Shown here piece after piece: positions 52,490 through 64,000 of a DNA stretch of 64,000 nucleotides. The notes beneath the pieces were generated by a model. That model made no database searches, was not told the DNA's origin, and was given only the letters and a program-made list of their open reading frames with translations. The DNA comes from Hormiphora californensis (taxonomy: Eukaryota; Ctenophora; Tentaculata; Cydippida; Pleurobrachiidae), in NCBI GenBank assembly GCA_020137815.1, contig CM035351.1, positions 3,860,578-3,924,577 of the forward strand, given 5' to 3'. The stretch's first letter is position 1, and each line of letters starts with the position of its first letter. The translations under genes were made by a program, and so were the position numbers.

Positions 52490-55400
52490 ATGACACGGGA
52501 CCCTTTTCTCTCTGTCACCTGTGACAAATGCAAGACTGCAATAAACTCAGACACCAGGTATGTTCAGGTTAATCTGCTGAACCATCACCACCAGATAGGT
52601 TTGTTTTTGTGTACGACGCAGCTTATGAACCTGATTTAATGGGACACGTCTAGGTAGGCGGATATGGGCCCATAATATGGAGGAGGCGAATATATCCTCA
52701 CTCAAAACTTGAATCAGACATTTCTCCCAAATCCACATGTACAGTGTACGCAAGTACATAATACAAAAGTTGAATCCATGTGCCTAAATCACTTCCAGTA
52801 CCACTATCTACTCAACTGACTCCCTTCTAGGTTTGAGTACCTGTGTGGGCACATAATCTGTAAGATCTGTGAGGGTAATGGGAGACCCACCACTGGGAAG
52901 TGCGTGTATTGTGGACACCCCGGACCAGCACAAGTTCACAGGTAACTTCAGGAGGAAACTATAGAATGTATTGTAAAAAGTAAGAAGTCGTTTCACTCCA
53001 TAGATGGGCGAAAAGTCTTCTTGGTCATTCCCAGACCCCAGTTCGTAACTCTTCAGAACCTAAGAGCATGTTCAAAGAATTGCGTCACAGTCCACAGATA
53101 ATGGGATTCATTTGACCTTTTACGGCGACTAATTTCAAAGCTATAATCCTAATTTTTTTCACCATTATTACATGACGTGTAGAACTAAGACACTTTCGAC
53201 ACACTTGATAGCTAAACAGCACCTTTTTAAACGATATTGAACAGCTCCTGAGCATATCCAAATAGCTCCTGTAGCACTGCATAGCTGCCCATATATTATA
53301 TAGCTAAGCTATTTTCAGTGAGCAATTACAGTCTACCACAGCCCATTATATTATGTATAACCGTTTCATAACTTATCGTCTTCATTACACAAACATACAA
53401 TTGTCGTAGTCTTAAAATGTACAGTTCTGTTTCACAATGCAAATGTTATTCGGATTCTTATAATAGCCATTAGCCATATAATATGGACATATCATCTAGA
53501 ACTTGACTAGATTCCTAGCAATCTTATGCCACACACAAACAGACAAACATACAAACAAACATACAGACACCATAGACACCTGTACACACACATGTCATGT
53601 GATCTGCATACCCCATACCTCATGGGACATTGGGCCATCAGCAGAATGAGAGATGAAATACTACTGAGTTGCTGTCATTGGATCTCCTTGTTGAGTAAGT
53701 ATCCTCTTTACTGGTCTACTACACAACACTACAACACTACACTACTACAACACTACATTACAATCTTGTAGTGGATCATTCGTTGTAGCTTTTCACTTTT
53801 CATTCGTTGTAGTTTTTCCTAGTGCTTTACTGTTATACTTTGTGGATGGGTTTGTTAGATCTATCATTTATGAGTTGTCCCTATATACCTACTGTTAATT
53901 AGATTGACAAATTGTGTTCTGTTGCCCCAATTCCACTTCCACTCCATGCAAGCTTCATATCACTTTCAGATTCTCTAATCCCCCACACACACATGTTACC
54001 CAGCTCCCACACTCTCATTCCACCAAATTAAATGATAATGTGTAACCATGGCGACCACTCATCACTAGCAGGCTACCCCTCTCACCCTCACTCCTCCCCT
54101 GGTGTTTCCCTTACTTTGTATAGAGCTTGATGTAATGTGTACCACGCTTTGTGCCTTGGAATGCGGTATATTGATAAGCCAACCCTAGAAAGATAGATTA
54201 TAGAAAGGCTGCAATATCATATGGCATGCATATAACATAAAATTTCGTGATCCTTTGGACTGTGTGTTGTTGACTAATGACTGAACCCTCCCTGCATATG
54301 CTACCTTTATTAGATCTGCCTGGTGCAGAAAAACATGAAATCAGTCTCACATTTCACATACACATACGTATTTCGATCAAGCACGTGATATGACCAAACT
54401 AATAATATCACAAGACTTACCCTTTACTATACTATTAGTGAGGTTTGACTTGTAGATAAGAGTGAACACAATTATTTGTCCGTGCGGGCTATAAGCAGTT
54501 TACACACGCTCACAAAAGACCGGGGGACATTGTAAAGTAAGAGAGAAAAGAGAGCTAGCGAGCTAGGCCGCTCGCAATGTGAAACTGCAGAGCGTGTTTC
54601 CGGGTCTCATGGTCGGGGATGTAGACACTATGTTTTAATGTTTATGTGCGTTGTGAAAATTTCATGTTTCAGTTAATTCTAAACTGCCTTGCTCATTAAT
54701 GAGCTTATGACTAAATGACAGTGACAGGACTTGTTATTGTGACGGCCTGTGACCATTAGGGACTCCATCCATCGTTCTTCTCTTCTTCTCTCTACATTTC
54801 TAGAATCAATTTCCAATTTTTCGTTATCTTCCCTTCCATTTCCAACTCCTCTCGCCCTCCTATAGCTCAAGCGATGCGGCAGCTAGAGTGCCCGTTAGTG
54901 ACGTTTGTGAAGCCTGCGAAGACACAGCACTTTACGCCTGCGTGAGCTGCCCCAAGCTACTCTGCGACCGCTGTGCTCAAATCCACAGGTGCTAACTCTA
55001 ATTACTATCGTGTTACCATGGTAATACACAGGTGCCATACACGCAGTATCGGTATCCAGGGTTGTCATGGTATAATTGTAGTTCACTAACTCAGGGGGGG
55101 GGGTCACTAACTCACTTGATATATAATCGATTATATCCAGCTGACTCCACTAATGAGATGCTAACACCCTCTCTGTTGTTTCAGTGTTAGTCCAGCTAGA
55201 GGGAATCACCAGGTTGTATACCTGAAGGATTACCCACGACAGGCCGATCCAGCAGAGCACCAGCACCAACAGGTCAACTACGACGTTCCTGAACACCTGT
55301 ACCTCTCACGGAAACGATCCTCCCCGGACACAAAGGAAGGGGAACCGGGGAAGAAGAAGTCATCAGCAGCAGCTGGTGTTGAGACCTGGGATAGGACTGC

Positions 55401-58400
55401 TGAGGCGAGGAAACCCTTCAGGAAGAACGTACCAGTGAAACAGTTCAGCTATAGTAGATCTGTGAGCAGTATGGCCAGTGAGAAGTTATCCGAGAGGTCT
55501 TTCTGCCGCTCGGAGAAATCTGTTGGTACTGATGTATCTGGAACAGCGAGTATGATCCGTAATAACAACTTCACCATCATGGTTTACAGCAACAGCGAGG
55601 GTCCACCGTCTGATCCGGGCGTTGTCAGGGTGATCAAGAAGACTCCCGTTCACAGTGCTGCTCCTTCACAAACACAACAACCTCAGGTGTTTGGAGAGTG
55701 CCATGATCACACGGTTTACATCGCCAGAAAAGCATCAGAATCTCTAAGCAGCAGTGACAGCACGACCAGTTTCAGTAGTCACACGTGTGAGTCACACAAT
55801 GAGGAATATACGAGGAGCAGATCAAGGAGCAGATCGGTTAACAGACACCACTGCAATCATAACAGGTCTGATACAATGGATAACATCTCGGATATCCTTA
55901 GTGGAGGGAGGAACTCCAGGGCCGTCAGTAGTGAGACATCCCCCGGGTTGGTCAGGGAAAGATCACCCTACCAGCAGAGCAGTAAGACCTCCGAGAGGAG
56001 CGATGAAGTGGGCGAGGTTGTTGCTATGGGGATTGGCGAGGTTGCTATGGGTATGGTCGAAGAGGATGGTGACGATTGTTGTACCCCGGTTATACACCAG
56101 GGACTGGTGGTCCCTGTCAAGCAACAACCGGTACACCTTCTGTATGACAAGGAGCAGTTTACTGATGTCACTCCTAAACTTGATCACCCACAGTTGGCAT
56201 TTGAGGTTGAGGTAATCAAGAAGCCAGCTAGAGCAGGGAGTACCTCGTCTTCTGGAAGCAGCAAATCTGGTCGTCTTTCTAGGAGTTCGAGATCTAGTAA
56301 ATCTCTATCCCACACTTCTGAAGTGGTGAATGTACTCCACTCCGCTTCAGAGAGTTCCAGACATTCCCTGGTTGATGATCTTCTTGAGAAATACGAGACA
56401 CCAGCAGCACACCACTCTGATGAAGAGGAGGATCAGCCGTGTATGGTGCCGGTGAAGACCCCAGACCGGACCTCCCCTAACTCCTCCACCTTCATGGAGA
56501 GAGTTAGAAGCACCAGCCTGGGGAACAGTGACAAGTTCATTGACGAAGACCTGTACAATGATTCAGTAGCTGCTGATGTCGGAGAGGAGCGGGATGTGGA
56601 GGAGGAGGAGGTAGAGGCAGGGTACATGACACACTCCTCCCATTATTCTGAGACAGCGGAACTAGACAATTTGAGCAACATTTCCGAGGAACAAGAGGAA
56701 ACCGCGGCTGAGGTTATCCCACACCGGGCTGTGGATGGTTCTAGTTCTCAAGTACGAAGAGATTCTAGAGAGGATCAGGTGCCCAAAAAGGGCGGGGATA
56801 AGAAGGAAGGAGCAGTGTTAGTTAAGCAAGAGGAGGTCGATGAGAGCGACAAGGAGAGTGGATCGAGGAAGGGTGATGAATATGGGGTAATTATGCAGGT
56901 CGAGGAAGCCTCCATAAACTCTGATATAGAGTCAGGAGAGGAGATGGGGTATCAACTCAAACTTGATGTTGAGGATCTCCCAGAGTCTGAATCAGTTTTG
57001 GTATCCAAGGAGATTGTTGTTTCTAACAACGCCGTGCCTTCACCGGTGTTTGGAAGGAAGCAATCTGTACCTATGGTAACGGAGCGCAGGAGATCCTCCG
57101 CAGCAAGCCAATCGAAGATCCCCATTGCTCGAACTCCCTCGGGGGAGAGGCTAAGGAGAAGGTCCATGTCGGCGGAGAGCAGAGATTCCAGCCCGGGTAA
57201 GGGGTCGCGGCGAGGTTCCACCGGATCTCAACCGCGATCTAGAACATCTTCTAAAGGTAGCCTAACAGGGATTCCAATGACCCGGACTCCATCTGGTGAG
57301 AAACTCCGAAGATCTGTATCCCGATCAAGTTCAGTGGAGAGTAGGAATTCAAGTGCGTCCCCAAAACGAAGTCTCCGGCGGTCTTCCTCGACTGGGAGCG
57401 CCTCTAGAATTCCCGTTAGGAGGCGAAGTTCTGCCAAGGCAAGCAACTCCAGAGCGAGTTCTGCTAGTCCAGCGAGGTCAGGAAGCTCAGCAAGTCCCAC
57501 CAGGAGTAGAGCGTCATCTGCTGAAGGGGGTAGGACCAAAATACCTGTTTTGAAGAAGGCTAACACTCTCAGATCGGCTTCTTCAAGCAGTGGTTCCAGC
57601 GTCCCAAGTGGTAAACCTCCATTGCCCCGCACTATGTCCCGAGACTCAGGGACAGGGATTAGAAATGACGAAAATACTGCGAGGAAATCTATGGAACTCT
57701 ACTCAGCCTCTACCGCTACAACAGGCTCTTCAACCTCGGACAGCACCATTAACAGAGTTATAAGACAGGAATCTGAGGATGCTGTTGCTAGGGAACCTGA
57801 GGAAATTCAGGTGGTTACTAAGGCAACCGATATTGTTACCGAGGAACGTGGCGAACCCGCTGAAATTGAAAAAGAGCGGCAGCTAGCAAGAGCAGATAGT
57901 GTTCAATCAAGACAGTCTTCTGTCAGAGCATCTACTTCTCCCTCCCGGATACCCGTCAGAAAACTGTCCAGGGAGAGCTTGGGCCGTTCATCTGTCTCCT
58001 CTACGACGAGTAGAGATTCGAGGAAGTTCGCTTACAGCAAGAACTCAAGCCGAGCGTCCAGTCCGGGATCGAGTCGAGTTAGGGCAGACAACGCAGAGAA
58101 AAGAGCAGCAGCGGACTTCCTAGGATCTCTTCAGTTCTCCAGCTCTAGAGACAGTTTTAGTTCAGCTAATTCTGTAAAGAAATCCAGGGAATCTCTAAAA
58201 TCACAATCCCGAGACAGTGTCACATCAGAGAAATTAGAGAGGAAAACTGAAGAATCTATTCATTCGCAGTCTCGAAACAGTGTTGCTTCGGACAGGAAAG
58301 AGTCTCTAAAATCCCAGTCTCGAAACAGCGTTGTTTCAGATGGTAAAGATCCTCTAAAATCCCAATCCCGAGACAGCTTCACTTCCTCGTCCTCAGGTTC

Positions 58401-61400
58401 TACTGTCGAGAACCTGAAGAAGCACTTTGAGAACCTGGCTTCATCCAGTACAGTGGAAGAGCCAGTCCAGCTTCCATTCTCTAACTCAGAGGAACAAACA
58501 AGGATGGCGACCTCCCGGGAGCTATCCAAGATCCGGGACCCTGAACTAGCGTGTGAGAGCATAGAACTGGATGTGGATGAGCAGCACCTGGAGATGAGCA
58601 GTAGTGATGAGGAGTGGGAGTTCCCAACTGTTAATGCTGGTCACATGGTGGCAGTTCACGCTGATATGGGTGAACCCTACTCAACCAACCCCAGACCCGA
58701 GTCTACCGAACCCTACTCTACTGCAGTTGTTGTTGACAGGAAGGAGTCTATAGATGTCCCTCCCACAGAGACATCTTCAATATGTTCTGGGTCATTCATA
58801 AGTGATAACAGCTACCTCAGGAAGATAATACCTGAGGAGCCACAAAGTGAGCACAGCTCTGGGGTTTGGGATGGTGTGGAACCGCTGAATCTGAAATCAT
58901 CAGCCAGAACAAACCAGTGCAAGTACGTGGTGATAGGACGTGCCCCACATGAACCTCTAGACGAGAACACTCTTCATTTCCCGACCATGGACGCTTATAG
59001 ACAGTGGGCGGCCAACCAGTCCCTGTCTGATAGGAGTCTTGACGCAGAGTCATTTGTTGGTATGTACGATGATAGCGAGGAAGAAGAGGGCATGCTGTAC
59101 AAACTGGTAAACCTTCAAACACCCATCTCAGAAATGGATGACTCACCCTTCAAGGAACCCATCACACCACTACACAAACTAAGACCTGTCCTGCTGGAGG
59201 AGGAGAGTATCGCTTCGTCGGAGGAGGGTGGAGAACACAAGAGTGTTCTCTCTGTTTACTCCAACCCCACCATCGTCTCATCAGGTTCATCTACCAGTAC
59301 TATTGTGGACGGAGAGGAGGAGGAGGAGGGAGAGTACAAACTGGAGAAGGAGATCCGGCAAAACATGATGTATGAGCCTCCCCCGGAATACTTTGATTCG
59401 GAGGACCGGTGTACCAGTGCCCAATCTAGAGATCTACCCGAGATGAAACGTGCCCCATCCCAAGCTAGCATCTCCAGTTCTATCTACTCGGCTGTTAGTA
59501 AGGATCTGGGGCACTATGCGGATATGTTTAACAACCAAATGCAGCCAGGCAACCAACCAGAGTCAATCCTGGACGGGGAGAGGTTTAGTAGGAAGTATAG
59601 TAAACGTGTGAGTGCCCTGAAACCAGGTCAACAGCCCGTTCAAAGATCACTATCTCATCACGGTGCAGGGTCAGCTGCTACTCTCCCTCGGAACAGGAAT
59701 AGTACCCACAGCTCTGAGGAGAGGGTGAAGCAGACATACACGTTGCCTAGGAAACCGAGGGAGAACACTCCAAACCTGACTACCTTCCTTAACCAGACTT
59801 ATGGGGGTCGGGGTGCCTCCCCTAACGATACTAACACTAGTAGGCTACTGCACAGTAAATCTCTGACGATGGGTAGGGATAACAGGAAGTTTGAAGGGGA
59901 GGACTGGATGAATTCTCTACCTAGACACCTGGGAAGGAAACCTTATCTGAGATCACCTAACATGCGACAGGTAAATTACAGGTAAATTGCAACTCAATTA
60001 CCTGAGCTAGGTAATTGAGTTGCAATTTGACTACAATTTCCATAGTCCATTTTCCTGAAAGAACTGGAGATGTTATTTGAGACTGACATCATAGAATCTA
60101 GGCTTGTAATATCATGGTACCTTCACGATTTGTTCATGAACAACTCTCCTCCCAGATTGATTGGAGTATGATGGGGAGAAAGGGAACAGAACCAGGCTTC
60201 CTCATGAATCCTACTGGAATAGCAGGTATCATTTTTATTGGCATTTGGTTCTGATCAGACATGACATCTTCCCTGCTCTGAAACATCTAGCTGCTAGAAA
60301 CTCCTTTACCCATTACGACCCAATACACTCTGACCACATCTATTAACTATTGCAATCCAGTATCCCAGTTGATTCCCCCCATTTCTTCAGTTGATGAGCA
60401 TTGTGTGGCGATATGCGAAGAAGGGAACGGTAGAGTGCAGATATTCATTGAGGACGAGAGCGAGTACTGTATTAACAGTCTGACTAACCCCTGCGGGATA
60501 GCCATGAGTCCCGATAATATCTTTGTGTCTGACACTGACAAACACGTGGTCAAGATCTATGGAAGAGCTGCACATGAGGTCGCCGTGCTAGGTATGGACT
60601 TTCATCAGGAACAAGTTTTAGATCTGTCAATGGAAATGAATTTCGGAAGTATTATCATATTCAAAGCAATATTGTTCATGGAGCTGTACTGTCCCATCCC
60701 TGTCCCTCTAAGGGACCACCTTACAAAAAGTACCTCTGATCAGGGACCAACTAACCTCTCCCTCTAGGTGGTCCAGGAACGAGTAAAGGGCGGTTCAGAG
60801 AGCCCCGTGGGATTGCTTACAACCAGGCTACTGGAGACTTGGCAGTATGTGACACGGAGAATCATAGAGTTCAGGTGTTTGATGTTCAGGGACACCTTAT
60901 CAAGTGTATCGGAACCAAGGGAAAGGAACGGGTAAGTGGATATTTACTGATTCTAGGTTATTTACTGAATCCATCGAGAGAACTTCAAAATCCCAAATCA
61001 TAGATTATCTTGGCATTATCTTGATGATCTTAGTATCCCGATACCTGTCTCGGTCCGGCCTATACTGCGAATGTGACCAAAAGATTGCCCAAACGCTAAC
61101 ATCTCCCACTACAGGGCAACTTCAAGGAGCCGATATCGTGTGCGTATGACAAGTGGGGAAGGTTACTAGTATCCGACCACTGTAACTACAGAGTCCAAAT
61201 ATTTGACTCCCACTACCAATACGTGACGGACTTTGGAAAGTATGGCAAGAGCTCTGGGGAGTTTTGGGGAGTTAACGGGCTGTGTAGCCATAGCAACGGA
61301 GACATTCTTGTTGTGGATAGTGACAACAACTGTCTTAGCGTTCATAGCAGTGATGGTCGCTTCATCAGTGTCTTTGGAAGGTACATTTCTAGTTTCTATC

Positions 61401-61758
61401 ACAGATCCAACTGATACAAATTTAGAATCAGTTGAATTGAACCGGCCCGATTTGAGCGCACTTTCGCTAGGGTTTGAGAACCAAAACGAGGTTTGGCACC
61501 GCCAGACAGCATTCGTTTAGCAAAGTAGAAATCACTTTTGATGTGCCTTTTTCTTCTTCTTTTTGCCTGTTAAAACAGTTTGACTTCCCTATTATCAGGA
61601 AGGGGGCTGACCGATGGGAGTTCCTGTACCCACACTCTGTGGCAACTGACGAGGTCGGCAATGTGTTTGTTAGCGATTGGGGCAACCACCGAATTCACAT
61701 CATGGACAAGAAACTACTCCCCTACCTGGAACAGGAGTCCCACATGATTTACTATTAA
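52490..61758 (+). CDS. TRIM-NHL family protein (RING, B-box, 1.6-kb-residue Ser-rich linker, NHL repeats), about 1,992 aa
   Basis: Exons 52490-52557, 52831-52941, 54866-54988, 55185-59970, 60156-60225, 60361-60591, 60768-60931, 61115-61380, 61599-61758; all GT-AG and in phase (5,979 nt). Exons 1-2 code a C3HC4 RING (CDKC … YLCGHIICKIC … CVYCGHPG). Exon 3 and the start of exon 4 code a B-box (CEACEDTALYACVSC, LCDRCAQIH … GNH). Exon 4 is one uninterrupted 4.8-kb frame, rich in Ser/Arg/Glu and probably disordered, with repeated motifs such as KIPIARTPSGERLRRRS-like / GIPMTRTPSGEKLRR and SLKSQSRDS / SLKSQSRNS. The last five exons code NHL beta-propeller blades (PRGIAYN … NHRVQVFD; YRVQIFDSHY; HSVATDEVGNVFVSDWGNHR). 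TRIM-NHL proteins are E3 ligases and/or RNA-binding regulators; the long linker recalls Drosophila Thin and C. elegans NHL-1, an inference from architecture. No coiled coil is obvious. No frame breaks. Confidence 0.92.
59984..60028. promoter_or_regulatory. Perfect 20-bp hairpin just downstream of the TRIM-NHL exon-4 donor
   Basis: AAATTGCAACTCAATTACCT is followed by a 5-nt loop (GAGCT) and its exact reverse complement. The hairpin begins 14 nt past the donor used (GTAAAT at 59971) and covers a second identical donor (GTAAAT at 59982). Using the second donor would shift the frame and meet a stop. Confidence 0.75.
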
Positions 61759-62234
61759 CACCCTCGACACACATTTGGAGGGGGGAGTAGTAATTGTCTA
61801 CAATATCGATAAGGCAGACATGTCATATCAGGGCTTATAGGGTTAGAAAAAAGGGATAACGTGGCGATCTACCGATATAGATATCAAGTTGAATAAAGGC
61901 AGAGCTAGAGCAAAGATGGGGAATATTGGTCACTCATGTGGATATAGTTTTCCGTTATGTTATTGTTTGTGTGATTTTGAATGCCGGATTATTTACCATT
62001 TCGATAGCTTGATTTTAATCAGATTAATATGATATAGTGTTAGATTTTATCAAGAATGGACAGAGATTTAATTTTCAACTGCAAATGGAACAAACTCATC
62101 ATATAACCTCAAGAAAAAAAGTTGCCCAAGTAAAAAAAATATCGGTCCCCTCGCGATCCAGTCTCAATCACCAATTCTATACTACTTTTATTTGTATTTA
62201 TTTTTGACATTTATACGGGTACTATCGGTACTAT

Positions 62235-62253
62235 CTGTCTGGCGGCCAGACAG
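62235..62253. mobile_element. 19-bp minimal micro-element derivative
   Basis: CTGTCTGGCGGCCAGACAG is only the two fused termini of the micro-element family. The flanks GGTACTAT and GATACTAT match at 7 of 8 positions, consistent with an old target duplication. Confidence 0.6.
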
Positions 62254-62774
62254 GATACTATTATAGATCGTGCACTGTACGACGTACAGACTAAAATTGC
62301 AATTGGGTACGTTATCAGTTCTCATGAAATACCTGGTAGCGTCTTGGAAATTGTTGTCTGCACCAGCACTTTCGTAAAGTCCTGCACTTTCAACCCGATC
62401 ATCACCAAACACAGCACAATTAACAGATTCCATTATCATTGCTAGAAAAATAATTGTCAGGTTAATTCTTATCTCGGATTTGGAAAGTGGAAGCCATGAG
62501 TTGAAAACTAGGATCAGGGACTCGCCAGAAGAAAGATAGGAGGGAACGGTAACTGGGTGGGGTAAAATGTAAACTACACCAGTTGGGAGTTTGGAAACAA
62601 GCCAGTACTAGCTTGTACTAGCTTGTACACTGCAGCACTAGCAGGGAAAACGCCGAGTGCATTGAACCCGAGAGAGAGAGGATACTGACCAGTGCACAGG
62701 TTCATGTTTTTGTTATGATTATCTGATCGCTGTTCTTGCCCGCTCCACGTGCAGAAAGAAATGAGAATAGGACG

Positions 62775-63475
62775 CCTCTAGACGGAGTCAGACGGGATTG
62801 AGACGTGCCGCTTAGACGGCGACCCGTCTGAAACGGTCTCTAGTCTCTACCCGTTTAGCCTTTAGGCGGAGTTGGAGTTGGACGAAATCAGACGGAACCT
62901 CTGAAATCCTGTCTGGCCAATGCTCTGACCGCAGTTCTCGCGCACTCGGTCAGACCAATGCTCTGACAGCCTGTCTGGCGCCGCGACCCATCTGAGCGCA
63001 CTGAGAATCAAATGGGGTCTGGCGCCGCCAGACAGCTGACAGCTGAAATCAGACGGAAACCAAACCAGTCTCAAGCACGTCAGAACGTCGCCAATAGAAA
63101 TTTCGTCTCAAGCCCGCCTGACTCCGTCTCAAGCCCGCCTGGGCCAAAACCCGTCTAGCGTCTAGACTAGACGGTTAGCGGTAACTGTAAGGGCACACCG
63201 AATTAAGATGTTATTTGCCCTCAGCCAATCATTGGCCAAATTGCTTCATCTTGGGCTCGTTGGAAAAAGGGCATCGATCTCTTTCCGTGCTAGAGACGGA
63301 ATTTCTATTGGCGACGTTCAGACGTGCTCAAGACGGGTTTGGTTTCCGTCTGATTTCAAAGGTTCCGTCTGATTTCGTCCAACTCCGTTTAACTCCGTAT
63401 AAATTACGGGTAGAGACCGTTTCAGACAGCACGTCTCAATCCCGTCTGACTCCATCTAGACGCAAAACCCGTTTA
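62775..63475. mobile_element. Foldback element with about 115-bp inverted ends, hosting a nested micro-element
   Basis: Left arm 62775-62900 (agacggagtcagacggg … gacgaaatcagacgg) faces right arm 63358-63475 (ccgtctgatttcgtc … cccgtctgactccatc). Inner inverted blocks (63065-63105 against 63300-63345) extend the palindrome. No coding sequence. Confidence 0.8.
62971..63035. mobile_element. 65-bp hAT-like micro-element with 8-bp target duplication
   Basis: Starts ctgtctggcgccgcg, ends ggcgccgccagacag, flanked by perfect CTGACAGC (62963-62970 and 63036-63043). Nested in the foldback element around it. Confidence 0.85.
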
Positions 63476-63911
63476 GACGTCGTTGGATCGGCGTCTGCCG
63501 TCTATACGACGCAAATGAATATTTGCCCCCATTACCCCCCCCCCCCCTTACTCAACAAGTTTTGAGTACTTTTTTTGCCAATATCCCATTCCTCTAGCCC
63601 CCCCCCCCCCCCTCGCCCACTATCCCGGACAGTGGCCAAACTTCAGAGACCCCCAAGCCCCAGGTTCGGCCTTTCTGGACCCTATTCTTTATTCAAAGAG
63701 TATGAGTAGTTCAAAGCATTTTGGTTTCAACTTGACGCCATGAGGGAGACATATGGCGAGTAGCGTTATGACTATTTGACAGATTTGGGTCTAGACTGTC
63801 CAGATCCGAATGTCTAGTAGACATAGGAAGAGAGAGGGGAAAAAGTGAGAAAGAGATAGATAGAGATAAATTAGGGAGATGGAGGGAGAGTCAGAGAGAG
63901 AGAAATAATAA

Positions 63912-64000
<89 letters not shown>
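63476..64000. other. Intergenic; ends in (GA)n tract
   Basis: No gene seen. Poly-C runs at about 63536-63547 and 63600-63612, and a near-pure (GA)n microsatellite from about 63915 to the window edge. Confidence 0.7.

Noticed and set aside
55963-59471. Minus-strand and alternate-frame open frames across the TRIM-NHL exon
   Set aside because: Shadow frames of a long Ser/Arg/Glu-rich coding exon.

Overview
This window is nuclear DNA from an invertebrate animal. Genes are split by GT-AG introns, encode metazoan families (bHLH-Orange with a C-terminal tetrapeptide, TRIM-NHL, cathepsin with an I29 propeptide, MDH1B, CCDC103), and sit among very long (CT)n/(GA)n tracts and many short inverted-repeat DNA transposons. 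The phylum cannot be fixed by eye. Compact genes and splice-acceptor-like sites beside start codons would suit a lineage with spliced-leader trans-splicing, but that is inference.

Layout. 820-9703 (+) is most of a CLU/CLUH gene whose 5' end lies outside the window. 11.6-18.0 kb (+) is a tight head-to-tail run: CCDC103/DNAAF19, an unrecognised 69-aa protein, MDH1B, intronless MYCBP and the pseudophosphatase STYXL1. Gaps are only about 130-330 bp after the first gene, and at least three members have known or likely links to motile cilia. 19.8-30.6 kb (-) is a 12-exon secreted papain-family protease (signal peptide, I29 propeptide, complete C1A catalytic set) with a C-terminal fucolectin (FTP-like) lectin domain, a combination I do not recognise. 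30.6-38.5 kb is gene-poor and rich in foldback elements. 38.5-42.6 kb (+) is a weakly supported five-exon gene for a 172-aa disordered protein. 46.2-43.8 kb (-) is a Hes/Hairy-type bHLH-Orange gene ending in WKPW. 52.5-61.8 kb (+) is a RING/B-box/NHL protein of about 1,992 aa, with a single 4.8-kb exon coding a Ser-rich disordered linker. The last 2 kb hold foldback repeats and a GA tract.

The most unusual signal is a set of reading-frame breaks. One CLU exon (4610-5527) has six, one MDH1B exon (14000-14610) has five, one Hes exon has two, and CCDC103 has one net change. Every resolvable break is +1, most sit in short C runs of the coding sense, and removing one base at each restores conserved protein and the exon phases. 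Other genes, including the 4.8-kb exon, have none. Local assembly error, programmed +1 frameshifting, or loss of function of those genes are the competing readings.

A second notable item is a family of 19-72 bp hAT-like elements (termini CTGTCTGGCG / CGCCAGACAG) with 8-bp target duplications, present in at least seven copies.
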